NCBI RefSeq assembly: GCF_023715465.1
Contig: NZ_JAMBOE010000003.1
Location: forward strand, 558,001-622,000
DNA length: 64,000 nt
Direction of reading: 5' to 3'
Source: Paenibacillus macerans
Lineage (GTDB): Bacteria; Bacillota; Bacilli; Paenibacillales; Paenibacillaceae
This document shows, piece after piece, positions 1 through 8,449 of this stretch (positions are counted from its first letter, which is position 1; the number at the start of each line of letters is the position of its first letter). Position numbers and translations under genes: made by a program. The notes beneath the pieces are model-generated. The model ran no database searches. It saw only the letters and a program-made list of their open reading frames with translations, and had not been told where the DNA came from.

Positions 1-439
1 AACCATACAACTTCCCGCCGCCTTGCTCCCTCAGAAAGCTGGTGATTGAAGGATAAATCGTGTCGATATTGTAGTGATCCCGCACCGCTAGCGGTTCAAG
101 ATCTAACAAGAACCCTGCTGCTGACAACCGATTATAATCATCAATACTTAGGTAAAGAACATCGAGTTGATCTTGTTCGATAGACTGTTCGAGAGCCTCC
201 ACATAGTTCGAAGCGGTCTTCTCAAGTTCCACACTTTTGGGTCTAACAAGCTGAATCTTAATCGAACCGTTCTCGGCATGGAACATATCACCGTATTGAT
301 TATTAAAGTATCTGTTTTCTTTGTCGTAAGTCATCACCTTCAACTTTACAGTGTTTGCCGCCGGCGAGCTTGTACAACCTGCCAACCCAATCATTAGTAA
401 ACCTATAAGCAGCATAGATGTTAACTTGAACTTGCTCAA
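1..439 (-). CDS. Solute-binding-protein-like lipoprotein, partial (runs off the left edge)
   Basis: Only the first 146 codons are in the window. The N-terminus has a short basic region, a hydrophobic stretch and the lipobox LAGC, so Cys22 should be lipidated and the protein held on the outer face of the membrane. The mature part opens with a strand (KLKVMTYDKENRY) and then DVLYLSIDDYNRL, which resembles the first lobe of family 1 extracellular solute-binding proteins; the substrate cannot be told. The TTG start was chosen because AAAGGGGG lies 7 bases upstream and the reading then yields a complete lipoprotein signal. It lies 56 bases downstream of the Bce permease on the same strand, but nothing shows that it belongs to that module. 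Confidence 0.72.
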   Translation of the reverse strand, partial: MSKFKLTSMLLIGLLMIGLAGCTSSPAANTVKLKVMTYDKENRYFNNQYGDMFHAENGSIKIQLVRPKSVELEKTASNYVEALEQSIEQDQLDVLYLSIDDYNRLSAAGFLLDLEPLAVRDHYNIDTIYPSITSFLREQGGGKLYG

Positions 440-495
440 ACTGATTCCCCCTTTTTGAAAAATGATTCAACTTTCCCATAAGGCCTGGCAGCTGT

Positions 496-2448
496 TTATA
501 CCATCATTTTCTGTAAAGCTTTCACATAACGTGATCTCGCAATGACAAAGTAGACGGTCTGGGCGGCCAGATAAGCCAGCGCTACTGTAAAAGTAGCCGT
601 ATAGACATAGACATATGAGATTTTCATATATCCCAGTACAGGCTTCAAAACCACAAGCGTTTGTATCATGGATATCGGAATCGGAATAAAAAAGATAAAA
701 GCAATTTGCTTCGTAGCCGCCGCGCTCATTTCCCTGCTGCTCAGCCCGATCTTGGACAGGGTATGGTACGTTCGGCTGTCGGCGGATAGCTCCGTATAAA
801 GCTTAAAGTACAAAAAGCTTGCCGTCGAAATCGAGAAGATCAAGGCGATAAAAATCCCGATAAAGCTGAACACGGAGGTCGTATTTTTCGTGCTCCAGTA
901 TTTGTCGGAACGAACCGTTAAATAATTAGTGCAATTGGGACAGTCTGCGACGCTACCCCGGTTCTCGTCCATTTGCTTCTGATTCCATGCGTACAGCTCT
1001 GTGCCGATCTTGGATTGCTCATCTTGCAGCGAGGGAAGCTGTGTCCAGGATGGTACATGATAGAGATACTCTGGTCTGCTAGATAAATCAGCTGTTAATT
1101 GGGTAAAGAAGGCATCTTCAACAATGAGCATAACCCCTGCATCACTAACGCCTCCCAGCTGGGGTATGCTGATTTCCTGCACAATCGTAATGCTGGACTC
1201 GGTTCCCTCCAGCTTTAATGGCTGCCTTGGTAAACGTTTTGAGCCCGGATAAACCGCCACAGCCGTTTGCCAAGGCAGATTCCCCAGCGGCGGTAACTCC
1301 AGCAAAATCGCCAGTTCATTTAACTGGCTTGCCCGAACAATCTCTACATCGCTACCAGTTGTTGGGTCGTGGGCATAATTCTGCAGCCCGGCGAGAATAG
1401 TGTCTATCCGATACCGCTCAAAAGCGATGCCCGCTTCCTGCATGGGCTGCTCAATAGTGGCCAGCTCCGCATCGATATGCTCTGGCAGGTATACGGTATA
1501 GCTAAAGGCAAATTTATTGTTCAAAAACTGCTCCTTGTTGTCTTGATCAACGGCCAGTACGAAGCCTGCGCTTATGCAAGCGATCGAAGTAACAACCGTC
1601 ACCAGAAACAGCATTTTGGCATTATCCTTCAGCTTATGGCTGATCTCGGAAATCCATAGCAAATTAGTGCCGCGCCATACACGCTTTCGATTTCGTTTGA
1701 GCAAACGAATGAGGAGAACTGACAGCTGGGAGTAAAAGAAATAGGTGCCGGAAATACCGGAAAAAGCGGCGATCATCAGTACTTTCGGAGATAGAGTGTC
1801 TTTGTCAAGGACCATAAAACTAGTAGTCAGCAAAATCGCGCCCAGTATGGAAAGCCAAATCGAAGCTTTCGGCTCCCGCTTCGGCCTGCTGCTGCCCTTC
1901 AAAAGCTCCAACACCCGGTTTTTGCGAATAAACAGCAGCGTAAATAGCGATATCGCCATAAATAAAGCAACAAAGCAGCTCGCCGTCAGTACCATTGCCT
2001 TCACGGGCCAATAAAAGGCCAGCTCGTTAATACCGATCATTTTTGTACTGAACAGCAAAAACAGCTTGGCCAACAGCAGCCCGCCGGTGATTCCGGTGAC
2101 TATGGAAACTGTGCCGATGATCATATTTTCCAAAAAAATCAGGCCATTAATTTGTCCTGGCTGTGCGCCCAGCATCATTAAAATCCCAAACTCCTTGTTG
2201 CGGGACTTCAAAAAAGCGCTGATCGAGTAGAGCACAAAAAAGATCGCAAAAACAAACACCACGTACGCGGCAACCTGCATGCAGATTAACGTCATTTTGC
2301 CCATCGGCGCCCGCTGAATTTCAGGATGATAGATGAAAACGGCATATGTAAAAAAAATCATTACCATAAATGCGTTGCTTAATAAATATCCCGTGTAAGC
2401 ACGGCCGTTGCGTCTGACATTATTAAACGCGAACTGAGGAAAATTCAT
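496..2448 (-). CDS. bceB: BceB-type ABC transporter permease (FtsX-like, peptide antibiotic resistance)
   Basis: A 650-residue integral membrane protein of the BceB/YxdM type. These permeases have ten membrane helices and a large extracellular domain between helices 7 and 8; here helices cluster at about residues 20-290 and 520-650, with a hydrophilic region at about 310-510 that would be the extracellular sensor. In characterised systems the permease both removes cell-wall-active peptides such as bacitracin and relays transport activity to the partner kinase. The start overlaps the end of the ATPase gene by 26 bases, so the two are translationally coupled. GGGAGGG lies just ahead of the ATG. 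The specific peptide handled is not readable from sequence. Confidence 0.88.
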   Translation of the reverse strand: MNFPQFAFNNVRRNGRAYTGYLLSNAFMVMIFFTYAVFIYHPEIQRAPMGKMTLICMQVAAYVVFVFAIFFVLYSISAFLKSRNKEFGILMMLGAQPGQINGLIFLENMIIGTVSIVTGITGGLLLAKLFLLFSTKMIGINELAFYWPVKAMVLTASCFVALFMAISLFTLLFIRKNRVLELLKGSSRPKREPKASIWLSILGAILLTTSFMVLDKDTLSPKVLMIAAFSGISGTYFFYSQLSVLLIRLLKRNRKRVWRGTNLLWISEISHKLKDNAKMLFLVTVVTSIACISAGFVLAVDQDNKEQFLNNKFAFSYTVYLPEHIDAELATIEQPMQEAGIAFERYRIDTILAGLQNYAHDPTTGSDVEIVRASQLNELAILLELPPLGNLPWQTAVAVYPGSKRLPRQPLKLEGTESSITIVQEISIPQLGGVSDAGVMLIVEDAFFTQLTADLSSRPEYLYHVPSWTQLPSLQDEQSKIGTELYAWNQKQMDENRGSVADCPNCTNYLTVRSDKYWSTKNTTSVFSFIGIFIALIFSISTASFLYFKLYTELSADSRTYHTLSKIGLSSREMSAAATKQIAFIFFIPIPISMIQTLVVLKPVLGYMKISYVYVYTATFTVALAYLAAQTVYFVIARSRYVKALQKMMV

Positions 2449-3202
2449 TCATATTCCCTCCCCAGAAAGACAAAGTATCGATGATTTTCTGAAAAAAGGT
2501 TTGCCGATTTTCCCCGCGGTGAATTTCCGCAGCCAAACGCCCATCTTTAATAAACACAATCCGATGGCAGTAGCTGGCTGCGAGCGGATCATGAGTGACC
2601 AGCATCAGCGTAGTGCCCTGCTGTTCATTGATGTCGGCCAGCGATTCCATGACAACTTTCGAAGAGGTTGAATCCAGCGCCCCTGTGGGCTCGTCCGCGA
2701 GCAATAGCGATGGAGCCGCGATCACCGCCCTGGCTATGGCCGTCCGCTGGCGCTGCCCTCCGGATATTTCATACGTCCGTTTGTTCAATATCGATGTAAT
2801 GTCCAAACGCTCGGCAATTTGCCCCAGCCTCTCTTCCATCTCCGACAGCCGATAGTTGTCCAGCGTCAGCGGAAGAATAATATTTTCTGCGACGGTAAGG
2901 GTGTCCAGCAGATTAAAATCCTGGAATACAAAGCCAAGCTGCCGGCGACGAAATAATGCCAGTTCCTTTTTTCTTAGCTGAAAAGGATTGCTGCCGTTAA
3001 TTAGCACCTCGCCGGAGTTGGGTTCATCAATCGTGGAAACCATATGAAGCAGTGTTGTTTTTCCGCTGCCTGACGGTCCCATGATACCTACAAACTCCCC
3101 TTGCTCGATGGTCAGATGTATATCGGTTAATGCATGTGTCGCGACTTTTCCCGGGTATACTTTATTAAGAGCCTTCACTTGCAAAATGCTCACGCTTTTC
3201 AT
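2423..3202 (-). CDS. bceA: BceA-type ABC transporter ATP-binding protein
   Basis: A 259-residue ATPase with Walker A GPSGSGKTT at 42-50, the signature SGGQRQR at 147-153, and Walker B LLLADEP at 166-172. The sequence type is that of the MacB/LolD/BceA group, which powers FtsX-like permeases, and its partner is the overlapping downstream permease. It is on the same strand as the kinase and regulator genes but separated from them by about 350 bases holding a terminator and a repeat element, so it probably has its own promoter. A partial dyad CTTACATCATGGTTAAG at 3291-3307, about 90 bases upstream, resembles the TNACA-N4-TGTAA boxes reported for BceR-type regulators; this is only suggestive. Confidence 0.9.
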   Translation of the reverse strand: MKSVSILQVKALNKVYPGKVATHALTDIHLTIEQGEFVGIMGPSGSGKTTLLHMVSTIDEPNSGEVLINGSNPFQLRKKELALFRRRQLGFVFQDFNLLDTLTVAENIILPLTLDNYRLSEMEERLGQIAERLDITSILNKRTYEISGGQRQRTAIARAVIAAPSLLLADEPTGALDSTSSKVVMESLADINEQQGTTLMLVTHDPLAASYCHRIVFIKDGRLAAEIHRGENRQTFFQKIIDTLSFWGGNMNEFSSVRV

Positions 3203-3372
3203 TCCTTTCCAAGATGCCCAATCATTGGTTCTTTCTCTATTAATGTACCTTATTGGCGGCTTGGGAACTATCGATTTACCTTAATTACAGCTTACATCAT
3301 GGTTAAGTTTATGTTCGCCTTTGCGTTCGGCAGTCTGCTTAAATTCATTCCGTTCTACAAAACAAACAGAAA

Positions 3373-3412
3373 AAGAAGTGCAGGAGCAGTCAAAGCTTCC
3401 CGCACTTCTTTT
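3373..3412 (-). terminator. Rho-independent terminator between kinase and ATPase genes
   Basis: AAAGAAGTGC and GCACTTCTTT form a 10-bp stem. On the minus strand it is followed by a T-rich tract. It would stop transcripts leaving the regulator-kinase pair before they reach the ATPase gene. Confidence 0.7.
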
Positions 3413-3450
3413 CCTGCCCATATGGCGGTCAGGCTATCTTCTTAAAATGA

Positions 3451-3625
3451 GAGTTCAAAAAGTCGGGTTTGCAGGACCGAGAAGGTTGGATGAAGCTAGG
3501 GACTGAGTAGCGGAGCGTAGACAGATCTACGTGAGCAACGGAAGGCCCGGCTGAATTCAAGATTCGATGTCGAATCCTCTCCCTGAACTGCTTCGTCCTG
3601 GAAAGACGACTTTTTGAACAACCTC
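3451..3625. repeat. MITE-like element copy 1
   Basis: About 175 bases bounded by inverted copies of GTTCAAAAAGTC (left GAGTTCAAAAAGTC, right GACTTTTTGAACAACCTC). The inside shares GGATGAAGCTAGGGACTGAG and GGCCCGGCTGAATTCAAG with the copies at 8118, 20340 and 28781, but its right half is a divergent variant. No coding capacity for a transposase. It overlaps the 3' end of the Bce kinase gene. Confidence 0.85.
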
Positions 3626-4597
3626 TAACAGCAGGGTTACGGTCGTACCGGCTCCCGGCTTCGATTGCAGCGTAACCTCGTGTCCGAGTCGCCCGCACAC
3701 CTCTTTAACCAAATACAAGCCCATTCCGGTAGATTCGTGATATTGTCTGCCGTGTTCCCCTGTATAGTAAGGATGAAATACCCGGTTCAAATCCTCCTTT
3801 TCAATTCCGATACCTTGATCCTGTACGGTCAGTTTACACGAATTGCCCAGCTCTTCCGCTGAAATCGAAATCATTTTGCCTGTCCCGACGGTGTAGTTCA
3901 AGGCATTAACCACAATTTGATCCAACATAAATCGCAGCCATTTCGCATCGGAGTATACCTGCAACCCCTCCCTGATTTGGAGCAACGGGGTGATTCCCTT
4001 GCGGATAAACAGCTTGCGGTTGCCGGCTACAACCTGATTGACAATCTGAAGCAGTTCCACGGCTTTGACCGAGAAATCATGCTCGAACCGGTCAAGCCTG
4101 GCGGTATACAAAACCATTTCCAGCCCTTTCCGCAGCCGGTCCAGCTCCTCCTGGATGCTGTCGGCAGCAGGCTCCTCCAACTCCTGTAACAGTAGCTGAA
4201 TGACGGAAATCGGTGTTTTCATCTGATGTACCCAGCGGTTCATGAAAACGAGATGCTGCTCATTACCACTTTGCTGCAGCTGCAGCTGGTCCCTGAAATG
4301 CCGGTCGTAGCTGCGCAACAGCTCATGGACCGCATCGGACAGCGGCGCCTTATCCATAGGCTGCAGCAGTTCCTCCTGTACAGCATGCGGCTCTTCTAGA
4401 CGCCGATACAGCTCCCGGTGCTGGCAGTAGCGGTAAATCAAATATAATGCAAGTACAACCGTGCTTAGCAGGAAGCCGTATAAGACGATCGCAAAAGGCC
4501 GTCCTTCTCCGGTAAGCCAATACAGCAAAGGAACCAATGCAACCTGAACCGAATAAAACAGCAGCAGAGGCACATGCTCCTTCCAGAACAGCTTCAT
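3557..4597 (-). CDS. bceS: BceS-type intramembrane-sensing histidine kinase
   Basis: 346 residues. Two membrane helices at about 10-28 and 36-56 are joined by a very short loop, with no extracellular sensor domain, as in kinases that read the state of a BceAB transporter. The phosphoacceptor is His124 in HQMKTPISV; the N box (VVNALNYT), G1 (DQGIGIEKED) and G2 (GMGLYLV) ATP-binding boxes follow. Its start overlaps the regulator stop by four bases (ATGA). The gene runs into a MITE-like repeat: from LLLEVVQKVV onward the last 25 or so residues and the stop codon are read from the element, so the native C-terminus has been replaced. The catalytic domain itself looks complete. Confidence 0.9.
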   Translation of the reverse strand: MKLFWKEHVPLLLFYSVQVALVPLLYWLTGEGRPFAIVLYGFLLSTVVLALYLIYRYCQHRELYRRLEEPHAVQEELLQPMDKAPLSDAVHELLRSYDRHFRDQLQLQQSGNEQHLVFMNRWVHQMKTPISVIQLLLQELEEPAADSIQEELDRLRKGLEMVLYTARLDRFEHDFSVKAVELLQIVNQVVAGNRKLFIRKGITPLLQIREGLQVYSDAKWLRFMLDQIVVNALNYTVGTGKMISISAEELGNSCKLTVQDQGIGIEKEDLNRVFHPYYTGEHGRQYHESTGMGLYLVKEVCGRLGHEVTLQSKPGAGTTVTLLLEVVQKVVFPGRSSSGRGFDIES

Positions 4598-5295
4598 TGC
4601 AGGTCCTCCCGCCCTACCGCAAGCTTGTAGCCCACTCCCCGGACTGTTTCTACCCGATCCTCAGAGCCAAGCTCCTTCAGCTTTTTGCGCAGCCTTGTAA
4701 TGTACACATTTAAGGTGTTGTCATCGATAAAATGATGATCTTCCCACATCAGGTCCAGCAGCTTCTCTCTGCTCACAGCCCTTCCCTGCTTCAGTATAAG
4801 CGCCTCCAGCAGCTGGCTTTCTTTCACCGTCAGCTCCGTTCCATGGCCCGCGCAGCTTACGAAGTAACGCTCGGGATACAGGACTAGCTCACCGGACTCC
4901 AGCCTCTTCTCTTCCTGGTTTGCAGCGTATGCTCCGTAAGCTCTGCGCAAATGGCTGCGTATTTTGGCCATGACGACCTCATAGTGGAAGGGCTTGGTTA
5001 TGTAATCATCCGCCCCGTTCTCTAGCGCCATCACCTGATCCATCTCATTGTCCCGGGCAGATATAAATAAAATCGGGCAATGCGAATGCGTACGGATTTG
5101 TCGGCACCAGTAGAAGCCGTCATACTTGGGCAGGTTTATATCGAGCAGCACCAGATCCGCTCCATATTCCTGAAACTCCTCCAGTACTTGATTGAAATCG
5201 ACTATCTCCCTTGCTTCGAACCCGTATTTGGACATGTACGAGTGCAGCAGGCTGGAGATTTTCGCATCATCCTCAACAATGAATATTTTGTACAT
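4594..5295 (-). CDS. bceR: BceR-type OmpR-family response regulator
   Basis: 233 residues: receiver domain at about 1-115 with the phosphoacceptor Asp52 (LLDINLP) and Lys101 (ITKPF), then a winged-helix DNA-binding domain at about 130-228 ending with RLRKKL and RGVGYKL. First gene of the pair with the kinase. In studied systems this regulator activates the neighbouring bceAB genes when its kinase senses transporter flux. The match to the BceR subgroup rests mainly on its partner kinase and transporter. Confidence 0.9.
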   Translation of the reverse strand: MYKIFIVEDDAKISSLLHSYMSKYGFEAREIVDFNQVLEEFQEYGADLVLLDINLPKYDGFYWCRQIRTHSHCPILFISARDNEMDQVMALENGADDYITKPFHYEVVMAKIRSHLRRAYGAYAANQEEKRLESGELVLYPERYFVSCAGHGTELTVKESQLLEALILKQGRAVSREKLLDLMWEDHHFIDDNTLNVYITRLRKKLKELGSEDRVETVRGVGYKLAVGREDLQ

Positions 5296-5558
5296 AAGTC
5301 CAGCTCCTTCATTTCCAGCCAGCTATATCAGTGATCTAAGCAGCATTCTATTGTATACTCTACCTAAAACTTTATTATAAGATCTTTTGAAATTAGTAAT
5401 CTATAATCTATTTCACCCGCACCAGAATTCATTTTGTCTAAACTCCACTTGGTATATGCTCTCAAGTAATGAGCAACACACTTAGCAATTCCCAATTATG
5501 CAAAAAGCTCCTGAACCGTCACAAGGACAATTCAAGAGCTCGTTCATTGTTAGTTTGA

Positions 5559-5643
<85 letters not shown>

Positions 5644-5794
5644 ATATTTCGCCGATGCATTGTTTTGCAGCAACGAAATATATAATACCATGTATTTTGA
5701 AGCAAATCAACAACCAAAAACCTCCCCTTGATTAAAACCGCTCCATTAGAGTATGATAAGAACATAAGTTCGTATACAAAGGCGGTGTTTCCCC

Positions 5795-6265
5795 ATGGCT
5801 GTTCCCGGCCTCAAAGAGGATGAGCTCGCGTTAATCAAAAGCGCGCTGCTGCTTGGATTTTTACAGAAGGTATTTCAGCGGGACGCTCGAATCCTCGAGC
5901 AAAGCGGGGTGCTGAAAAGCCCCGAGGTTTACGCCGATTTCATCCGTGGCGGAGAACGGCGGGTGGCGCTCGTATTGGCGGAGATTCACGGCAAGTTCCG
6001 CGAGCGCAACATCGAAATATACCGGATCAGCCAGGACGAAAACGGCATCCAGGCGGAGTACCGCTGCCGCGGCTTCCATGGCAAGATGCGCATTCTGTGG
6101 GCCGGCTTACAGCGTGAGGTGTCGTCGCGGATGCGCGCGTATCTAGGCGGCAGCGGCGGCGCGGCAGCCAAAGAGCAGCCGCCATCCTCCGCAGCCTACC
6201 TCCAGAACGCGGGCGATGGCAACTTCCCGGCAAGCGCAGTAAAAAAGGGACCCTCCAAGGTGTGA
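5795..6265 (+). CDS. Hypothetical protein, 156 residues
   Basis: Not recognised. It is soluble, mostly helical and charged in the first 120 residues (LKEDELALIKSALLLGF, RCRGFHGKMRILW), with a Gly/Ala/Ser-rich tail that looks disordered. AAGGCGG lies 13 bases ahead of the ATG. It is transcribed alone and ends at a bidirectional terminator. The ordered N-terminal part and clean start support a real gene; no function can be proposed. Confidence 0.7.
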   Translation: MAVPGLKEDELALIKSALLLGFLQKVFQRDARILEQSGVLKSPEVYADFIRGGERRVALVLAEIHGKFRERNIEIYRISQDENGIQAEYRCRGFHGKMRILWAGLQREVSSRMRAYLGGSGGAAAKEQPPSSAAYLQNAGDGNFPASAVKKGPSKV

Positions 6266-6288
6266 TCCATCACCTGAAGGGTCCCTTT
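6244..6288. terminator. Bidirectional terminator
   Basis: AAAGGGACCC and GGGTCCCTTT pair with T tracts on both strands. It lies between the converging genes at 5795 and 6295. Confidence 0.85.
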
Positions 6289-6294
6289 CTTTAG

Positions 6295-6639
6295 TTACTG
6301 CACAGGCGGCGAGGACAAAGCCTGCTGCACGCGGGTTACGCCCTGCGACAGCGCGTTTCCGGCCAAAGCCGCGGAAGCTACGGCGACCGTTTCCAAAATT
6401 TCCGCATCGGTCGCTCCCTTAGACTTCGCCTCCTCGGCATGGTAAAACGTACAGATTTCGTTATTCGTGGACAAAGCGATGCCGAGCGCGATCAGTTGCT
6501 TCGTTTTGGCGTCCAGCTTACCGTCCGCAAGGCTTGCTCCGGTAAACGCGTGATAAGCTTCCGTGATACCCGGCAACGAATCGCCGTAACGGCCGATCTC
6601 GTCTTTGTACGCTTTGATTTTCTCGCTCACGAGCGGCAT
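6295..6639 (-). CDS. Carboxymuconolactone decarboxylase / AhpD-like family protein
   Basis: 114 residues from the chosen ATG, the usual size for a single-domain member. The conserved helix region (LDAKTKQLIALGIALSTNNEIC, then TFYHAEEAKSKGATDAEI) and the closing ETVAVASAALAG are typical. In AhpD-like members a CxxC next to a His carries out thiol-based hydroperoxide chemistry. Here only the second Cys is present (NEICTFYH), so redox cycling by the classic mechanism is doubtful. AAAGGA lies 11 bases upstream of this start; an ATG four codons earlier (6651) is also possible. A longer reading into the upstream small gene is a frame artefact. Confidence 0.82.
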   Translation of the reverse strand: MPLVSEKIKAYKDEIGRYGDSLPGITEAYHAFTGASLADGKLDAKTKQLIALGIALSTNNEICTFYHAEEAKSKGATDAEILETVAVASAALAGNALSQGVTRVQQALSSPPVQ

Positions 6640-6715
6640 GGGCTTAAGCATCCTTTCCTGTAGAGGATAGTCAATCGTATCATTATATACGATGTCCCGC
6701 CCGGCAAAAAATATG

Positions 6716-6931
6716 CTATACCTCCGGCGTAACCCGCGGCTCCCGCGAAGGCTGGTAAATATAATTCCGGTCCAGCTTGACCACATTGCGGTTGGGCCTG
6801 CGAATGAGCACATGCGTATCATCCCAGGCCACCACAATCCCCCGGACGTCGTTGGCTTCGATCGCATCGCGAATCACCCGAACCTTTTCGCCGGATAGAC
6901 GGTATGCGTTTAATTCTTCATCCGTGATCAT
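6716..6931 (-). CDS. Small conserved-looking hypothetical protein, 71 residues
   Basis: The protein begins MITDEELNAYRLSGEK and ends with a beta-rich half (GIVVAWDDTHVLIRRPN, VVKLDRNYIYQPS) that suggests a small barrel such as an SH3- or KOW-like fold. This is inferred from the strand pattern only. The ATG at 6931 was chosen over one 11 codons earlier because GGAGGTGGG lies ahead of it at good spacing. It sits just upstream of the carboxymuconolactone decarboxylase-like gene on the same strand. Confidence 0.65.
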   Translation of the reverse strand: MITDEELNAYRLSGEKVRVIRDAIEANDVRGIVVAWDDTHVLIRRPNRNVVKLDRNYIYQPSREPRVTPEV

Positions 6932-6981
6932 CGGTAACACCCACCTCCAGCTCTCATTATACAATATATCCAGCCATGCAG

Positions 6982-7016
6982 AAAAAGACCCCGCCGGCCG
7001 AAAGCCAGTCGGAGTC
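6982..7016 (-). terminator. Rho-independent terminator
   Basis: On the minus strand GACTCCGACTGGC pairs with GCCGGCGGGGTC and is followed by TTTTT. It terminates the gene at 7067-7399. Confidence 0.8.
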
Positions 7017-7066
7017 TTCAGTACTCCAGAACCTTATGGAAAATCAACATAACTTAAGCTTGCCGC

Positions 7067-7399
7067 TTACCGCGAAGCATGCTCCTTGGTGTCATTTGTC
7101 TCAAACCAAAAATCAAGCACTTTGGCCGACATGACCCTTTGTTCCAAATACCCTACCTGCTGCGGACTGAACTGCTCCTTCCAAGGCACATCGAGCTCTT
7201 GGCACAGCCCGGTTATCGTCAACAATTGCGACCATGCTACATAGCGTTTGTACCAGAAAAACTGAGGATGTTCTAGCATATAGGGATAAAGGTCATCAAA
7301 CTCTGTATGTTTGCAATCCAAGGCACGTTCAAAGGTAACCTTCGCTTCGGACAATTTCGAAAGGAAAAACTCCGCGTCTACTGCCAATTCTTTCCCCAT
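7067..7399 (-). CDS. Hypothetical protein, 110 residues
   Basis: Not recognised. A soluble, aromatic-rich helical protein (LYPYMLEHPQFFWYKRYVAW, WKEQFSPQQVGYLEQ). GAGAGGAGGC lies upstream of the ATG, a promoter can be seen upstream and a terminator downstream, so it forms its own transcription unit. No catalytic motif is visible. Confidence 0.7.
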   Translation of the reverse strand: MGKELAVDAEFFLSKLSEAKVTFERALDCKHTEFDDLYPYMLEHPQFFWYKRYVAWSQLLTITGLCQELDVPWKEQFSPQQVGYLEQRVMSAKVLDFWFETNDTKEHASR

Positions 7400-7429
7400 T
7401 TTTTAAGCCTCCTCTCCCTAGTAATCCTC

Positions 7430-7457
7430 ATTATAGCGAAAAAAAGGGGGCCTGCAA
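7430..7457 (-). promoter_or_regulatory. SigA-type promoter for the gene at 7067-7399
   Basis: Minus strand TTGCAG, 16-bp spacer, TATAAT, about 25 bases ahead of the start codon. Confidence 0.6.
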
Positions 7458-7512
7458 AGGATTGCTTGCAAAATTGTTTCTTTTTCCAAGCATGCTTTGT
7501 CCTTTTTCGCAC

Positions 7513-8085
7513 TTAGTCCGCAAACGTGATTCGCCCATCATCCAGCGATGCAATGCGGACCAGCGACTCCAAACGGATTCCTTGATCGCGAATCGCCTTG
7601 GCTCCCGGCTGGAAACATTTTTCAACGACGATGCCTGCTCCAACCAGCTCCGCTCCCGCGCGGCTGATGATTTTGATCAGCCCCCGGGCCGCATCGCCGT
7701 TGGCGATGATATCATCGATGAACAAAACCCGGTCATTCTCGCTAATAAACTCGCGCGACACAAGAATGTCCGTAACGATGCCTTTCGTAAACGAAGGCAC
7801 CCGCTCGCATAGCATGTCCGGTTCGGCCAGCAGCGTTTTTTTGCGGCGCGCAAACAGCAGCGGCACCCCTAGCTCGTAGGCCGTCGCGAACGCCACGGCG
7901 ATGCCCGACGATTCCACCGTCACGACCCGCGTAACCCCGGCATCCCCAAACCGCTTTGCAAACTCTTTGCCCATTTCCATCGTTAATTTCGGGTCCACCT
8001 GATGATTCAGCAGACCGTCCAGTTTCAGCACCTGGTCCGAAACAATCACACCTTGCTCCGCAATCTTTTGCTTTAACAGCTCCAT
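7513..8085 (-). CDS. xpt: Xanthine phosphoribosyltransferase
   Basis: 190 residues, matching the family length. The enzyme makes XMP from xanthine and PRPP in purine salvage in the cytoplasm. The PRPP loop VLFIDDIIANGDAA is at 120-133, and the N-terminus (VIVSDQVLKLDGLLNHQVDP) is characteristic of Xpt. GGAGG lies 9 bases ahead of the ATG. In Bacillus xpt is followed by the xanthine permease pbuX and controlled by a guanine riboswitch. Here no permease gene follows, and the leader is occupied by a MITE-like element starting 33 bases upstream with no purine aptamer visible. Confidence 0.95.
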   Translation of the reverse strand: MELLKQKIAEQGVIVSDQVLKLDGLLNHQVDPKLTMEMGKEFAKRFGDAGVTRVVTVESSGIAVAFATAYELGVPLLFARRKKTLLAEPDMLCERVPSFTKGIVTDILVSREFISENDRVLFIDDIIANGDAARGLIKIISRAGAELVGAGIVVEKCFQPGAKAIRDQGIRLESLVRIASLDDGRITFAD

Positions 8086-8117
8086 ATCTTTTATCCTCCA
8101 AAATCATTATCTAAAGT

Positions 8118-8371
8118 GAGTGTTCAAAAAGTCAGGTTTTCAGCACCGAAGCGTATGCTTCCGAAGTGCGTTTTTTCAAAACGCTTTAGGTCGGATGAAG
8201 CTAGGGACTGAGGGGCGGAGCGTACGTTTTGGGTACGTGAGCACCTGAAATGTTTCCGGAGGAAACATGCTTCGGAAGCATATGCTTAGGCCCGGCTGAA
8301 TTCAAGATTCGATGCCGAATACGCTCCATGTTCTTGCTTCGTGATCAAAAGCTGACCTTTTGAACTACCTC
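8118..8371. repeat. MITE-like element copy 2
   Basis: 254 bases between GAGTGTTCAAAAAGTC and the inverted end GAACTACCTC. This is the long variant. Compared with the copy at 28781 it carries extra inner segments, including GAAGCGTATGCTTC-like and CTTCGGAAGC palindromes. It occupies almost all the space between xpt and the divergent ykvI-like gene. Confidence 0.85.
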
Positions 8372-8398
8372 TCTATAGGTTTAAGTCATGTCCCGTTC

Positions 8399-8426
8399 TT
8401 GGACAACATACCTTGTACTATATATA
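8399..8426 (+). promoter_or_regulatory. Candidate SigA promoter for the YkvI-like gene
   Basis: TTGGAC, 16-bp spacer, TATATA, ending about 24 bases before the start codon. It lies just outside the repeat element. Confidence 0.5.
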
Positions 8427-8449
8427 GCACATGAACCGGGGGGAAAACC

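Noticed and set aside
6640..6867. N-terminal extension of the carboxymuconolactone decarboxylase-like protein
   Set aside because: The extra residues (Trp/Arg-rich) are a frame shadow of the small gene at 6716-6931.
8086..8449. Guanine riboswitch expected before xpt
   Set aside because: The aptamer core is not present on the minus strand; the space is filled by a repeat element.
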